A model generated the notes under the pieces. The model had not been told where the DNA came from. It searched no databases and saw nothing but the letters and a program-made list of their open reading frames with translations. From positions 7,605,501-7,669,500 of the forward strand of contig JARHVA010000122.1 of the NCBI GenBank assembly GCA_037957365.1: a stretch of 64,000 bases of DNA, read 5' to 3'. The translations under genes were made by a program, and so were the position numbers. Source of the DNA: Torreya grandis (Eukaryota; Streptophyta; Pinopsida; Cupressales; Taxaceae). Of the stretch, positions 11,269 to 22,930 are shown in pieces; the first letter of the stretch is position 1; each line of letters starts with the position of its first letter.

Positions 11269-12329
11269 CTCTTCTTTTAAAAATTATGTTCATCAAACAA
11301 CATGAATCCTTTCTGGGCAGTAACTGGATCCACAAGAAACACATAAAAGCACAGAGTTTTTCATTGTTTCTCCTACTGATTAGGACAAAGACACCGTAGA
11401 ATGAATTGTAGCCCAAAGTCTCCACCACATACTACAATAGAGTGAAATATTACGAAGGATAAGGAGAGCTCAAAGTCTCTCTAGTATCCTTTACACAAAA
11501 CACAAACTGAAGACAATTATGGTAGCACAAAGTCTCCCAAAGTTGGCTTCAAGACATCTTTCAAATTATTTCCACTTTATTCTACTTATTTAATTAAATG
11601 GACAAGACTGTATTTAGGAAAAAGACATAAGAATGGTTTTCTAGATAACACAAGCTATTTCAACACAAAGTTTGAAGGGTCACTTGCTTTCTCATTCACT
11701 TAACAAAATATGATTAACAGTCTGAGCTCAAAGTCTCAGGAATGCCTTTCAATTTGGGTAGAGCTTCACTTCTAATAATAGAGAGATCTCCTTTCTACAA
11801 AATGAGAGACTCCAATATATAGCATCCTAAGAAAGACTTGGGTGCTTGTTTTCATGAAATGGCCCATGTTGCATTGAATGCATTGAATATTCTATGAAAG
11901 GGCCATGTTGGAATAGGTTATCAGCCTTAACTTTGGCATTCTAAATCATCTCAAATGTCTTCTCCTAAGCATGGGTTGCTTGGTCTTCTTTATGATGCTT
12001 ACATAACTGTCCATTCGCCTTTACTTAATGAAGAAAAATAGGTCGTGCCATTGAATATTTGTGTTCTCTAAGGTCCACCTGGTGGACTGTTCCACCTACT
12101 AGAATGAATCTTCTATAGATATTTTTGGATTTTCTTTAGTTGTTCCCACTTTCCTTGCCACGTTTTATCTCTTCTTGGTGATCTGAGCTCTCGGGGCTAT
12201 CTTCTCGCTTTTAGCTGGTACCTTCAGCTCCTTTTTTGGCTGGTCACTGAGTTTGTTCTCAGGTCTTTTAAAAATCAACGGTTATTCCATTACCTTGAAT
12301 TTGAGGTCTCCAGGGATGTTGTCAATCGC

Positions 12330-12860
12330 TTGAATCTCTTTGAACCTTGAACCTTGAACTCTTTTGGTTCAATGGTTCAACGATTCAATGATTCAATGTT
12401 TTGTAAAGGGCCGCATTCACTTAGTTTTATTTTATGCGCTCAAGGTGTCATTGAACCAATTATTTGAACCATTTGGTTGAACCTTTTTCTAGAATCTTTC
12501 ACTTCATCCATTCATTCAAAGCTTCCACTTGAACTTTGAACTTTTGAACCTTTAAACTCATTGAACCTTTGAACCTTTTGGAGGTAGGGTTCAACAGTTC
12601 AACAGTTCATTCTAACTCTTTGGATCCTTTTATTTTTTAAGTCCATTGAACTCATTGAATTCATTAAACCTTTGAACCTTTCAAAGTTCAAGGTTCAACA
12701 GTTCATTCTAACTCTTTGAATCCTTTTATTCTTTAAGCCTATCGAAGTCATTGAACCTTTAAACTCGTTGAACCTTTGAACCTTGTGGAGGTGGGGTTCA
12801 ATGGTTCAATGGTTCATTCTAATTCTTTGAAACCCACCGTTGAGTCTTTTGATTGAAACT
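12330..12860. repeat. TTGAACC / GGTTCAA degenerate repeat in Gypsy-2 LTR
   Basis: A run of about 530 bp built from TTGAACC and its reverse complement GGTTCAA, mixed with CTTTGAAC units. Both orientations occur close together, so many small hairpins are possible. It is also in the other LTR (20610-21120), hence part of the element. No coding frame. Confidence 0.9.
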
Positions 12861-13093
12861 CGGCATTGAACCATCCTCAAAACACTTAGGAAATGCCTTA
12901 AGTGTTTTGAACTTTCCTTTGAGAAAGCCCACCTATTGAACCTACGATTTTCTTAGCTAAAAAGGCTTGAGTGTTTGAAAAACTTAACTACTTACAACAT
13001 TTTTTGATAAAAAAAGAGTGCATTTTGGTCTGTAGGAGCAAAATGATCAGCATGTTGTCCACAAAAAACAAGTGACAAATTTTGGGAACAACA

Positions 13094-14557
13094 ACTGGCT
13101 CCAATTGGGGAACTTCTATCGATTGAAATTTTGAAACAATCAAAGGAAGTAGAAACCAGAATCTCAATGCCTTCATCTATGCCATTGGGCTACAGAGTCA
13201 CTCTTATCCAAAAAGAAAGGTGCCAAAAGCAAATGAACAACATAAATCAAAGAAAGACTATACATATGTACAATTGGACTTATCTAATACTTCAAGGATT
13301 GAAGTGCTTTAAATGCTGCCCACTGTGAGGCAATGTGAATGGCACTCCATCTTGATATTTTAGTAAGAAACTATTTTCACCATTTAATTGATGAATGGAA
13401 AATAGACCTCTCCATAAGGAATCTAATTTTCCATGCATTCCTTTTGGTTCTCTTCTCTTGTCCCACAACAAGACTTGATCTCCAATCTAAAAATTACGAA
13501 TCCTTGATTTTTGGTCGAAGAGTTTCTTTACCAAATTTTGATGTGCAGCAATATGATCCACCACCATAGTTCGTTGCTCATTTAATTCAGTCAATCACAT
13601 GATCCTCTTGTCGATGGAACTGTTAAAAGTTAAATCTTCTATTGCCTTTGCCAACTTTAATGCTGGTAATTCCAAGGTGATTGGTATCTTTGAATTTAAA
13701 CCATACAAAATTTGAAATGGTGACATACCTATCACCCTTTTGGGTGTAATCATGTCTACCCATAAAGTGTCAAGCAATGCTTTATGCCAGGTTCTCTGAT
13801 TGTTATCTACCAGCTTCTTGATAAGGGTCGCTAGGTTCTTATTACTTGATTCTACTTGACCATTTCCTTGCAAATAATAGTCAGAAGAGTAGAAGAAGAT
13901 AATCCCATAATAGTAGAAAAATTGGGTAACTTCATGAGAAGAGAAATAGGATGCATTATTTGTTATAATTTTGGTTGGGACTCCAAACTGAGAAATAATA
14001 TTTTTCTTGAGGAAATTACATACCACTTTTAAAGTAGTATGCTTGACTGGAATGGCTTCCACCCACTTGGTAAAATAGTCTGTGGCTGTGAGAACATAGT
14101 CATGTCCAACACTCAAGGATGGGTTTACAATGCCAACGAAATAAATTCCCCATTGCTAAAAAGGCTCTTCAATTACCATAGGTTTGAGAGGTAGTGCAAC
14201 CAACTTGGGTTTCCCAACGAACTATTGACACAGTTCGCATTTGCATACCCAAGTGTATGAATCTCGAAATAGAGTAGGCCAATAGTACCTAGCTTCTAAA
14301 ATCTTATGGGTAGTCATGGGTGCAGAAAAATGTCCTCCACAAGCTAAATTGTGGAAGGAATCCAAAAGTTTACTCTACTGTACTTTATCCACATAGTGAA
14401 AGAATACCCCATCAAAGTTCCTCTTATATAAATTGTTGTCCCACAAGACAAAGTTGGTAGCTTTCAACTTAACAGTCCTCTTTTCTTTACGAGATAGGTG
14501 AGTAGAACACTCACCATAGATAAAGAAATGAGCAATATTCAAATACCACTCATTCAT
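13094..14557 (-). pseudogene. pol: Gypsy-2 integrase and 3' untranslated part
   Basis: On the minus strand a pre-integrase segment (14557-14375) is followed by the HHCC zinc region at about 14360-14225, with HNLACGGHFSAPMTTHKIL and CKCELCQ, all ligands kept. The core (14116-13595) has TATDYFTKWVEAIPVKHTT, then IITNNASYFSS where the family has SDNG, so the second catalytic Asp is Asn, then NGQVESSNKNL with the Glu. The C-terminal domain runs broken through 13569-13339 (GDQVLLWDKRRE). The last 250 bases to 13094 show no domain; the purine tract next to the 3' LTR is weak. Confidence 0.92.
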
Positions 14558-14740
14558 TGTGGTGATAAAGAGAACTGTAGGTGTGCCTTCAACCTCTATT
14601 TCTTCATGCCCTACTTATTTTGGTATATTATCATCAATTAATTGACATAGACCTCTTCTTTGCATAAGCTTCATAGGTTTGATAACAAGATCAAACTCCT
14701 AGATTTTAGCAATCTAATTACCCCTTCTAGTTCCAAACTC

Positions 14741-15109
14741 CTATTGAGTTAGAATGGACTTTACTGTTGTATCAGGAACTAGAGCAATAGTGTGTGAGTT
14801 CAAGATGTAAAAACATAAGTGTTTTACTACCTTAACCATAGCATAAGCATGCTTCTCTATGTTTGAATATTTTAGCTCATGAGCTTTGAGAGGACAACTC
14901 ATGAAAGATATGGTGGACTCCACACCTTCTTTATTCTGTTGAACCAAAATAGCTGAAAGCATGTGTTCAAAAGCATAGCTATATATCACGAAGTCTTTGG
15001 TGTAATCAAGACAAACCAAGATTGGGGCATGGGTGATATCTTCCTTGATGTCTTGAAATGCTGACTTGCCTTCTTCAGTCCAGCTGAAAGTAGCTTTACC
15101 CTTCATCAT
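14741..15109 (-). pseudogene. pol: Gypsy-2 RNase H
   Basis: Open for 122 residues. The sequence FSWTEEGKSAFQDIKEDI leads from the RT connection domain into RNase H, with PILVCLDYTKDFVIYSYAF, where the first catalytic Asp position of the usual DAS motif is Tyr-Ser (SYA), then YSNIEKHAYAMVKVVKHLC containing the conserved Glu. The frame ends at 14741 before the second catalytic region, which is broken downstream. Confidence 0.88.
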
Positions 15110-15229
15110 GTTGACAATGTGGCAAGTCTTTTCTATGAATTCAAGAATGAACCTTCATAGAAAATTCACCTTTTTAAAGAAAGAATGGACCATAGTCTTA
15201 CTGGCAAGAAGAGTAAGCTCTTAGATGGA

Positions 15230-16284
15230 TTTGACTCTTTCTAGGTTGATATTTATGCCTTCTTAGGATACAGTGTGATCGAGAAGTTTACCTTCTATAA
15301 CCCTAAAAATTGACTTCTTGGGATTAAGAGAAATACCATTTTGCTGAAATTGCTCCATCACTTGTTGTAGATGATGCATAATCTGGATGATGTTTAGAAA
15401 AAACTATCAATTCATCAAGGTATACCACAATGAACTTCCCCATTTCATTTCTGAAGGCAAGATCCATCACTCTCTGGAAGGTGGTGCCATCATTGATCAA
15501 GCTAAAAGGCATTCTTCGATATAAAAAGGTGCCCCAAGGTGTAGTGAAAGCGGTCTTATGTTGGTATGCTTCACCAACTTCCACTTGATTATATCCTAAA
15601 AAACCATCTAACATTGATAACATCTCTGTGTTAGTCACTATTTGTAGCAGTTGATCCATGATGGGCAGGGGATAGTTGTCTTTTAAATATGAATGATTCA
15701 GATTTTTGAAATCAACACAAACAAATTTCTCTATTCTTCTTTCTCACAGGGACTATGTTCACAATCAAGGTGGAATGATGGATTGGAAAAATAATTCTTG
15801 CATTCAACATTTTCTATATCTTAGAAAGAATAGTGCCTGATATCTTGGGATTGTACTATCTTTATTTCTGCTTGTGAGGTAATGATACAATCTTGAGAGG
15901 AATTTTGTGTTGAATTTATTTAGTCTTGAGAGATTTTAGATCATCATAAGAGTATACCAAAACATCAATGTAATGGCGAAGCAGGGTAATGAATTTGAGT
16001 TTTTCATCACAAGTACAATAATTCCCAATGTTGACCATTTTAGGATTATCTTCTATACTTAAATTTATTTGATCAAAATCTTTGGAGGATTTTGAGTCCA
16101 TTTGTGGCTTCTTGATACACCTATCATGCTTATTGAATAGCTTCTCAAGAGAAACTAATCCTTTGGGAATTTTATTCCCTTTGAGTTGAAGGAGCTTTTT
16201 GCCAATTTTTAAATTTATTTCAAGAGTTGATTCCCATGGTGGAGATTCACTGCCTTCAAAATGAAGCTTATGAAAACTATCCAT
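15230..16284 (-). pseudogene. pol: Gypsy-2 reverse transcriptase
   Basis: The N-terminal lead-in (16284-15916) has FITLLRHYIDVLVYSYDDLK, a usual pre-RT segment. After frameshifts the fingers and palm read VDFKNLN near 15715, DNYPLPIMDQLLQ, MLDGFLGYNQVEV near 15600, TAFTTPWGTFLYRRMPFSL near 15530 and VVYLDELIVFSKHH near 15420. The YxDD active site is YLDE: the second Asp is Glu. A further frameshift follows at about 15380. It copied element RNA into DNA when intact. Confidence 0.92.
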
Positions 16285-16825
16285 CTATTCTAGAAAATTA
16301 ATGATTTGGTTGTCACCATTAAATACCTACTAATGGTCAGCATTACTTAGTACACTTGGTCAAAAGACTAGCTCAATAGTGTACTTATGCTTTTTGAAAT
16401 CTCGATGAGGAACCATGAGAGTAGCAGAGACGACCAAGCAATCTACTTGATTGTTAAATTATCTGGGCATGACAGAAATACTAAAAGCATCAAAACTTTT
16501 AAGGTAGTCCCATACTAGATTGTGATAATGTTGTAATCTTTCATTCTTGGTTTGATACAAGTTCCTCACCTGACAAACCACAAACTCAACATCTCCCTAG
16601 GTGTGAAGCTGCTTGACGCCTTTAGCTTGAGCAACCTTTAATCTGAGCAACAAAGATTCATACTTAGTGGTGTTGTTGGTTGCTGAAATACAACTTATAT
16701 GAGTAGGGAAAAATATCTCCCTGAGGAGATATCAAAACAACTCCAGCTCCAGAACCAGTAGAAGAATTGCTGCCATCAAATTCAAAAATCTAGACATCAT
16801 TAGAATCTGATCTTCTTTTAGATTT

Positions 16826-17400
16826 TTATTCATTAGGGAGGGAAGATCCTTTTTCATCTGTAATGTGCCCTACCAATTCTTCTGATGTCTTTTTTGAATT
16901 TTTTAGATTGTCACCTAGTAAACTTTCATCTGCTGAAACAAAAACATCTTTAGTAGACAAAAAGTAATTACCCATGCCTAAAGATTCAAATAGAATTTGA
17001 GCTTCAGGGGCTGATGTTTGGGTGACAATGTATTTTGACTCCTTCTCAAGAAGCAGCCTTTGCATGACACCTTTGACAGGGATCCTCACCTTAGATAGGT
17101 CCATGCTCAACTCTCTACTAACATCCTTGCAAAAAAAATTCCCAAGCAAAATGCCATAGGAGACTGGAACATCGACCACCAAGACTGTCATTTTAATCCT
17201 CTTATCTGGGAAGGCTACAAATGCAAATTGGGCATATTTGATCTGTCCCAAAAGTGGAACTTATTTATTTTCCATGGAGAAACATCTCCCAAAAGTTTTA
17301 GTCAGAGTGAGATTGAGAGAGTCTGCCACCTTGGTGGGCATCACATTGTTAGAGGCACCAGTGTCTATTATGCAGTTGCTCAGCGTATGACCATTTATCA
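16826..17400 (-). pseudogene. pro: Gypsy-2 protease
   Basis: On the minus strand the active site near 17360 reads CIIDTGASNNVMPTKVAD, so the DTGA catalytic motif is intact. A stop follows in FSMENK near 17265, then an open segment from 17251 includes DKRIKMTVLVVDVPVSYGILLGN, the flap and ILLG helix of retroviral-type aspartic proteases. The tail (to 16826) is an acidic linker. From 16825 to 16285 are broken RNase H-like or linker frames that I cannot place. Confidence 0.88.
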
Positions 17401-17982
17401 ACAGGGAAATATAGAAAGGTTCTATTTTCCTAGGGGAAATAAGAGGAGTAATGACAATATTGTTTTAGGTAGATGTGTTCTTTAGGGTATCATGAGTTAC
17501 CTTCGAAACAATTTGTCTTGCAGGGATAGTTTTGTTCTTGATGCATTCAACTAACCTATCCAACTGCTCAGGGTTGGCTTGTAAGTATTCAAACTTAGAC
17601 ATTTGGATCTTGGTCTTTCTAGTATGGTCAATTATATCAAATGAATAAAAATAACTAGGAAAAGAGGAAGGAAGTCCATCATTATGAGTTTTATTGGGTG
17701 TGGGATCAGTCTGAGAGATTGAAGCAGAAGGTGAAGGATTGCTTGAGGTACTTACTTTTTTATTGCTTATCGAGTCCTTTGATTGGAAAGGTAGAGAAGT
17801 ACCTCGTTTATCAATTGAAATTGCTGGTTGAGATTCTTCTCCTATTTTTCCCTTATCATCTTGTTGAGTTGACAGGTTTGGGACCTGGTAAATACAACAT
17901 ATGATCCATCAAACACTTCCCCCTTACTTCTAGCTTCATCTTGGTAATTTAAGAAACCAATGTTGGAGTCACCAACTTATTC

Positions 17983-18940
17983 TTATTTGCCTTCTGAAAA
18001 GAGATCAGCGTCATCTTCATGGTTCAACTCAAGTTGGAAAGAGAAATCATGTTCAGCTTCAAGATAACCAACTGCTGAGTTAGCTGGTGTTGCTTCAATG
18101 GAAAGCTTCCCTGGTTTGGGAGGAAGATGATTTGGTTGCCCTTGATTTTTGGCAGCATTGCCTTGATATGACTGGTTAGGAAATGTTGTCCTTGGTATAT
18201 CTCGATAAGAAGGAGGAGTAGACATCCCCTGGGCCATTTTTTTTTTAGGGCTAGCAATTCATTTGCTAGCTTTTGCACCATAGGATCAGTGGTGCCTATA
18301 GAGAAATTTTCAAAATATGAAGAAGATTTATTTCTATTAGGATCTCTTCTTATATTTCTTGCAAAGATAAGATCATCTTCAACCTCAGTGGCTAAAATTT
18401 GAGCTGCAACAAGATTTATGTGGCCAGCCCACCTCAATATGAAACTCACTTCAAGAAGTTGAGAATTGATGAAGAAGCGTTTAAGATTTTTAGGTGTCAG
18501 TTGAGCAATGGTAGGAATCTTATTCCTTAGCTTGTCCAATTTAGAAATGAATTCTCGCATGGGTTCATTAGGATCCTTCTTCATTTGCGTAAGTTGAGCT
18601 AAAAGGGCATGTGCATCTTCTACAAGTTTGAATCTAGCCTCAAACTTAGCCTTGAGAGTGTTCTAGTCAGTCACTATTTGTACTTGCATATTGATAAAAC
18701 TAGTCTACTACAGTGCCTTGCAATGTTTCTATAAATAGTCTAACTTCTATGTCTTCATATTCAATGTCTATTACACCACAGGATATAAAAAAGGCTACAA
18801 TATGTTCATCAGGATGAACTTTCCCATCACCATAAAACTTGGAAAAATTCTTCCTTGAACTATGGGGTAACTCATGTAAAGGTGGGGTTAGATTCAGAGG
18901 ACCAAAAGTATTACCCCAGGGGCCTTGAGCTGCCATGATA
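17983..18940 (-). pseudogene. gag: Gypsy-2 gag
   Basis: Minus-strand fragments: 18936-18700 with FSKFYGDGKVHPDEHIVAF and DIEVRLFIETLQG, the start of the retrotransposon gag domain (the family has FDGEGDPDEHL); then 18584-18024 with KKDPNEPMREFISKLDKLRNK and an arm rich in basic residues; a second frame over 18237-17983 has a proline-rich tail. I did not find a clear zinc knuckle. Two frames are joined by a shift near 18230. The intervening 17400-17980 stretch shows broken frames only. Confidence 0.85.
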
Positions 18941-19253
18941 TGACTATTGAAAGGAGGGATAACAAATCTCTATGGGATATGTATAGACAAAGATCTACTA
19001 GAAGAGGAAAGAGAAGCTTTGCTTGGTATTGGAGACCTAATGTTTGTAGGAGGAAAACTCTTGGTTCACTGAAGGTGAGATGGTGGAGGAAAAAGATCAA
19101 AATTACTTAGCTACACCAACTCAAATATAGGGTCAACAATACTTTGATCTCTCTGGCTTCGTGTATATGGTGGATCAGCTAGAGTGTGAAATGGAAATGG
19201 AAAAGAACTGAAACTGCTTCAATTTGAAGCTTGAGGCTTCAAACTACGCGTTC

Positions 19254-19272
19254 TTCCCTAGTGGAGTTGCCA
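19254..19272 (-). other. Gypsy-2 primer binding site
   Basis: Minus-strand reading gives the LTR end CCCAACA, a five-base spacer ATTTT, then TGGCAACTCCACTAGGG. This resembles TGGCGACTCCACTGGGG-type sites of plant gypsy elements. I do not assign the tRNA. Confidence 0.7.
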
Positions 19273-19277
19273 AAAAT

Positions 19278-21370
19278 TGTTGGGTGAATATTTTGTCATC
19301 AACTGGCTGATGGTAAAATGGGTACATCAACCATATCACAAAGAGATTTATATGATAAAATGAGTGTGGTGACCATAGCCAGAATGAGATAAATCTCTCC
19401 TCTCAGCAAGGGGAGGTTCCCTATAACTATAGTATATATATAAGCTGAAAATAAACACAGGGGTGAAATCATACGATCCATCTCTCTTTTTTCAGAGATG
19501 ATGTGCACATAATAGAGAAAAATTATGGTGTAATTACTGAAGGCACTTCTCTTCTTTCAGAAATGATGTTCAACAAATAGCAGGAATCCTTTCTAGGCAA
19601 TAACTAGATCCACAAGAAGCCCATGAAAGCACAAAGTCTTTCATTATTTCTCCTATTGATTAGGACAAAGACACCATAGAATGAAGTGTAGCCAAAGTCT
19701 CCACCACATACTAGAAGTGAGTGAAAGATTACAAAGGATAAGGAGAGCTTAAAGTCTCTCCAGTATCCTTTACACAAAACACAGACTGAAGACAATTATG
19801 GTGGCACAAAGTCTCCCACAGATGGATTTGGGACATCTTCCAGCTTATTTCCACTTGTTCTGCTTATTTAATTAAATGGACAAGACTGTATTTAGGAAAA
19901 ATACATAATAATGATTTCCTAGATGACACAAGCTATTTCAACACAAAATCTGAAAGGTCACTTACTTTCTCATTCACTTAACAAAATATGATTAACAGTC
20001 TGAGCTCAAAATCTCAAGAATGCCTTTCAATTTGGGCAAAGCTTCACTTCTAATAATAGAGAGATCTCCTTTCTACAAAATGAGAGATTCTAATATATAG
20101 CATCCTAAGAAAGACTTGGGCACTTATTTTCATGAAATGGCCCATGCTACATTAAATGCATTAAATATTCTGTGAAAGGGCCATGATGGAACATGTTATT
20201 GGCCTTAACTTTAGCATTCTAAATCATCTCAAATGTCTTCTTCTAAGCATGGGTTGCTTGGTCTTCTTTATGATGCTTACACGGCTGTCCATTTGCCTTT
20301 ACTTAATAAAGAAAAATAGGCCGCACCATTGAATGTTTGTGTTCTCTGAGATCCACCTGGTGGACTGTTCCACCTATTGGAATAACTCTTCTATAGATAT
20401 TTCTAGATTTTTTGTAGTCATTCCCTCTTTCCTTGCCATGTTTTGTCTCTTCTTGGTGATCTGAGCTCTCGGGGCTATCTTCTCGCTTTCAGCTGGGGCC
20501 TTTGGCTCCTTTCTTGGCTGGTCATTGAGTTTGTTCTCAAGTATTTTGAAAATCAATGGTTATTCCATTACCCTAAATTTTACATCTACAAGGACATCAT
20601 CGGTCTCTTGAACCTCTTTGAACCTTGAACCTTGAACTCTTTTGGTTCAATGGTTTAGTGGTTCAACAGTTCAATGAACCAATGTTTTGTGAAGGGCCGC
20701 GTTCACTTAGTTTTATTTTATGCCCTCAAGGTGTCGTTGAACTAATTCTTTGAACCATTTGGTTGAACCTTTTTTTGGAATCTTCCGCTTTATCCATTCG
20801 TTCAAAGCTTCTGCTCAAACTTTAAACTTTTGAACCTTTGAACTCGTTGAACCTTTGAAACTTTTGGAGGTGGGGTTCAACGGTTCATTCTAACTCTTTG
20901 GATCCTTTTATTATTTAAGTTTGTTGAACTCATTGAACTCATTGAACCTTTGAACCTTTCAAAGTTCAGGGTTCAATGGTTCATTCTAACTCTTTGAATC
21001 TTTTTATTCTTTAAGTCCATCAAAGTCATTGAACCTTTGAACTCGTTGAACCTTTGAACCTTGCGGAGGTGGGGTTTAATGGTTCAAAGGTTCATTCTAA
21101 TTCTTTGAAACCCACTGTTGAGTCTTTTGATTGAAACTTGGCATTGAACCATCCTCAAAACACTTAAGAAATGCCTTAAGTGTTTTGAACTTCCCTTTGA
21201 GAAAGCCCTCCTGTTGAACCTGTGATTTCCTTAGCTGAAAAGGCTTGAGTGTTTGAAAAACTTAACTGCTCAAAATATTTTTTGATAAAGAAAAAGAGCA
21301 TTTTGGCCTGCAGGACCAAAATGATCGGCATGTTGTCCATAAAAACAAGTGAAGAATTTTGGGAAAAACA
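19278..21370 (-). repeat. Gypsy-2 5' LTR
   Basis: 2093 bp, matching 10676-13093 apart from the microsatellite expansion there. Plus-strand ends are TGTTGGGTGAAT and GGGAAAAACA. It includes the TTGAACC/GGTTCAA repeat at 20610-21120. The short TATATATA near 19432-19442 lies about 170 bp from the LTR end in minus-strand reading and could be the original TATA box. Confidence 0.92.
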
Positions 21371-21375
21371 AAAAG

Positions 21376-21480
21376 TGCACCAAGCAACTACGTTTTAGAG
21401 AAATTATAGATTACCTAATCAAATGGAAGAATCTGTCATGTGAAGATGCCACTTGGGAGGATAAAGGATTTGTGTGGTAA
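21376..21480 (+). pseudogene. Gypsy-1 chromodomain, second part
   Basis: Right after the Gypsy-2 target duplication the reading continues LIKWKNLSCEDATWED, the signature core of a chromodomain (family form WKGxPxxExTWE). Chromodomains at the integrase end are proposed to guide insertion to marked chromatin. It completes the reading broken at 10675. About 40 bases of 3' untranslated sequence follow before the polypurine tract. Confidence 0.9.
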
Positions 21481-21520
21481 CATCCAAAGTTGCCATAATG
21501 TTGAGGATAATATTGTTTTT

Positions 21521-21880
21521 AAGGGGAAGGGCTTGTTATGCCCTTAACCATTGGTGTGTCTAGGGATATGTGTGGTTGACTTATGGCTTACATACCTTTT
21601 TTATTTACTTGTTACATTTCTCTATGTTCTTAGATAGGTCACCCTATAGAATAACCTTGGCTAAGCAGACTATATATAAGAGGTAGTGGTTAGTATTTAA
21701 TCATGATGTCAAGTATTCTGCTATTAGTGCATTGTTATAGAGGTTTCCCCCTCGAAGTGGATTTACTATATTATCTAGTATTCTATTCTGTTGTCAATTA
21801 TCATTGTGTAATCTCTCATATTTTCTTATTTTATGCAATATAAAATCATTCTATGTGAATATCTAAGTGATTTCATTACA
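21521..21880 (+). repeat. Gypsy-1 polypurine tract and 3' LTR
   Basis: AAGGGGAAGGG (21521-21531) is a strong polypurine tract, and the LTR starts at 21534 with TGTTATGCCC and ends at 21880 with ATTACA. 347 bp, equal to the 5' copy. The next five bases, AATTT, are the right target duplication. Confidence 0.94.
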
Positions 21881-21885
21881 AATTT

Positions 21886-22930
21886 GAAATGGGAACAAGC
21901 CAAGGATGAAGAGCATAGATCTGTCATGGAGAACCAAACATGGATTTAGTTAGGCTATCCAAGGGCAATAGTGCATTTCCAAACAAGTGGATCTTCAGGA
22001 TCAAAGAAGAGGATGAAGGGAGAAAAAGGTATAAGGCTAGGATGGTGGTTAAGGGTTTTGTACAAAAATCAGGTATTGATTTTGATGAGATTTTCTCTCT
22101 TGTTGTAAAAATGACTTCTATTAGGACTATTATTGGTTTAGTTGTAGTTGAGGATTTGCACTTAGAATAGTTAGATGCAAAGACTAATTTTCTTCATGGT
22201 GATTTGGATGAAGAGTTGTATATGAAGCAGCCATAGGGATATGAGGTCAAAGTGAAGGAGAACTATGTATGCAGACTAAATAAGAGCTTGTATGGTCTGA
22301 AACAAGATCCACAATGATGGTATAAGAAATTTGATTATTTTATGTTGGAACAAGAATATCAAAGGTGTGATTATGACCATTGCATGTAGATCAAACATTT
22401 TGATGATAATTCTTTTATTATATTATGCTTGTATGTTGATGACATGTTAGTTGTAGGAAAGAACATACACCATATTCATATGCTCAAGAAGCAACTTAGT
22501 GACTCCTTTTCTATGAAAGATTTGGGTGGTTCAAAACAAATCCTTGGTATGAGGATTTCTCATGATAGGAAGGAAAGGAAGCTAGTTTTATCCCAATCAG
22601 AGTATGTGAAGAAAGTCTTGGAAAGATTTAGCATGTTGGATGCTAAATCTATTAGTAATCCTTTGGTAGGTCATTTTAGATTATCAAAGGAGCAGTGTCC
22701 CAATACAGAAGCTAAAAAGCTTAGGATGTCCAAGGTACCTTACTCATCAATAGTTGGCAGCTTGATGTATGTCATGGTTTGTACTAGGTCAAATATTGCC
22801 CAAGTAGTGGGAGTTGTGAGCAGGTATATGAGTGATCCAGATTATGAGCATTGGCAGGTAGAGAAATGGATTCTTTGGTATATGAAAGGAACCATTGACT
22901 TTGTATTATGTTATGGTGGATAAGATACCA
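21886..22930 (+). pseudogene. pol: Copia-1 reverse transcriptase
   Basis: Begins straight after the Gypsy-1 target duplication with KWEQAKDEEH and ENQTW, the typical start of the copia RT. It continues with NKWIFRIKEEDEGRKRYKA near 21980, RMVVKGFVQKSGIDFDEIF, YGLKQDP near 22293, LYVDDMLVVGKN near 22427 with an intact YVDD active site, and YSSIVGSLMYVMVCTR near 22742. Stops include those near 21950 and 22170. The 164-residue open segment 22429-22920 is the palm and connection. Confidence 0.93.

Larger units (their letters stand above)
10676..13093 (-). repeat. Gypsy-2 3' LTR (expanded copy)
   Basis: 2418 bp against 2093 bp for the other copy. Plus-strand ends are TGTTGGGTGAAT and GGGAACAACA, giving TG...CA in either reading. 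The extra 325 bp are explained by two expanded AT microsatellites and a tandem duplication of the stretch between them (see 10820-11268). The remainder matches the right LTR at about 90 percent. Confidence 0.92.
10676..21370 (-). mobile_element. Gypsy-2, minus-strand Ty3/gypsy element nested in Gypsy-1
   Basis: Large LTRs (10676-13093 and 19278-21370) enclose gag, protease, RT, RNase H and integrase, all on the minus strand. The target duplication is AAAGG (10671-10675) and AAAAG (21371-21375), and the Gypsy-1 chromodomain reads through the empty site. No chromodomain was seen. RT, large LTRs and primer site suggest the Tat/Athila side of plant gypsy elements; this placement is inference. Active-site changes in RT and integrase and many stops make it inactive. 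Confidence 0.94.
5639..21880 (+). mobile_element. Gypsy-1, chromodomain Ty3/gypsy element nested in Copia-1
   Basis: Two 347-bp LTRs bound the element (5639-5985 and 21534-21880). A 5-bp target duplication AAGTT (5634-5638) and AATTT (21881-21885) flanks it, and the copia reading continues across the empty site just before a KWEQAKDEEH block. Order of domains is gag, protease, RT, RNase H, integrase, chromodomain, as in Ty3/gypsy chromoviruses. Gypsy-2 splits its chromodomain. Without Gypsy-2 it is about 5.5 kb. LTR divergence is about 8-9 percent by eye and all frames have stops. Confidence 0.95.
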
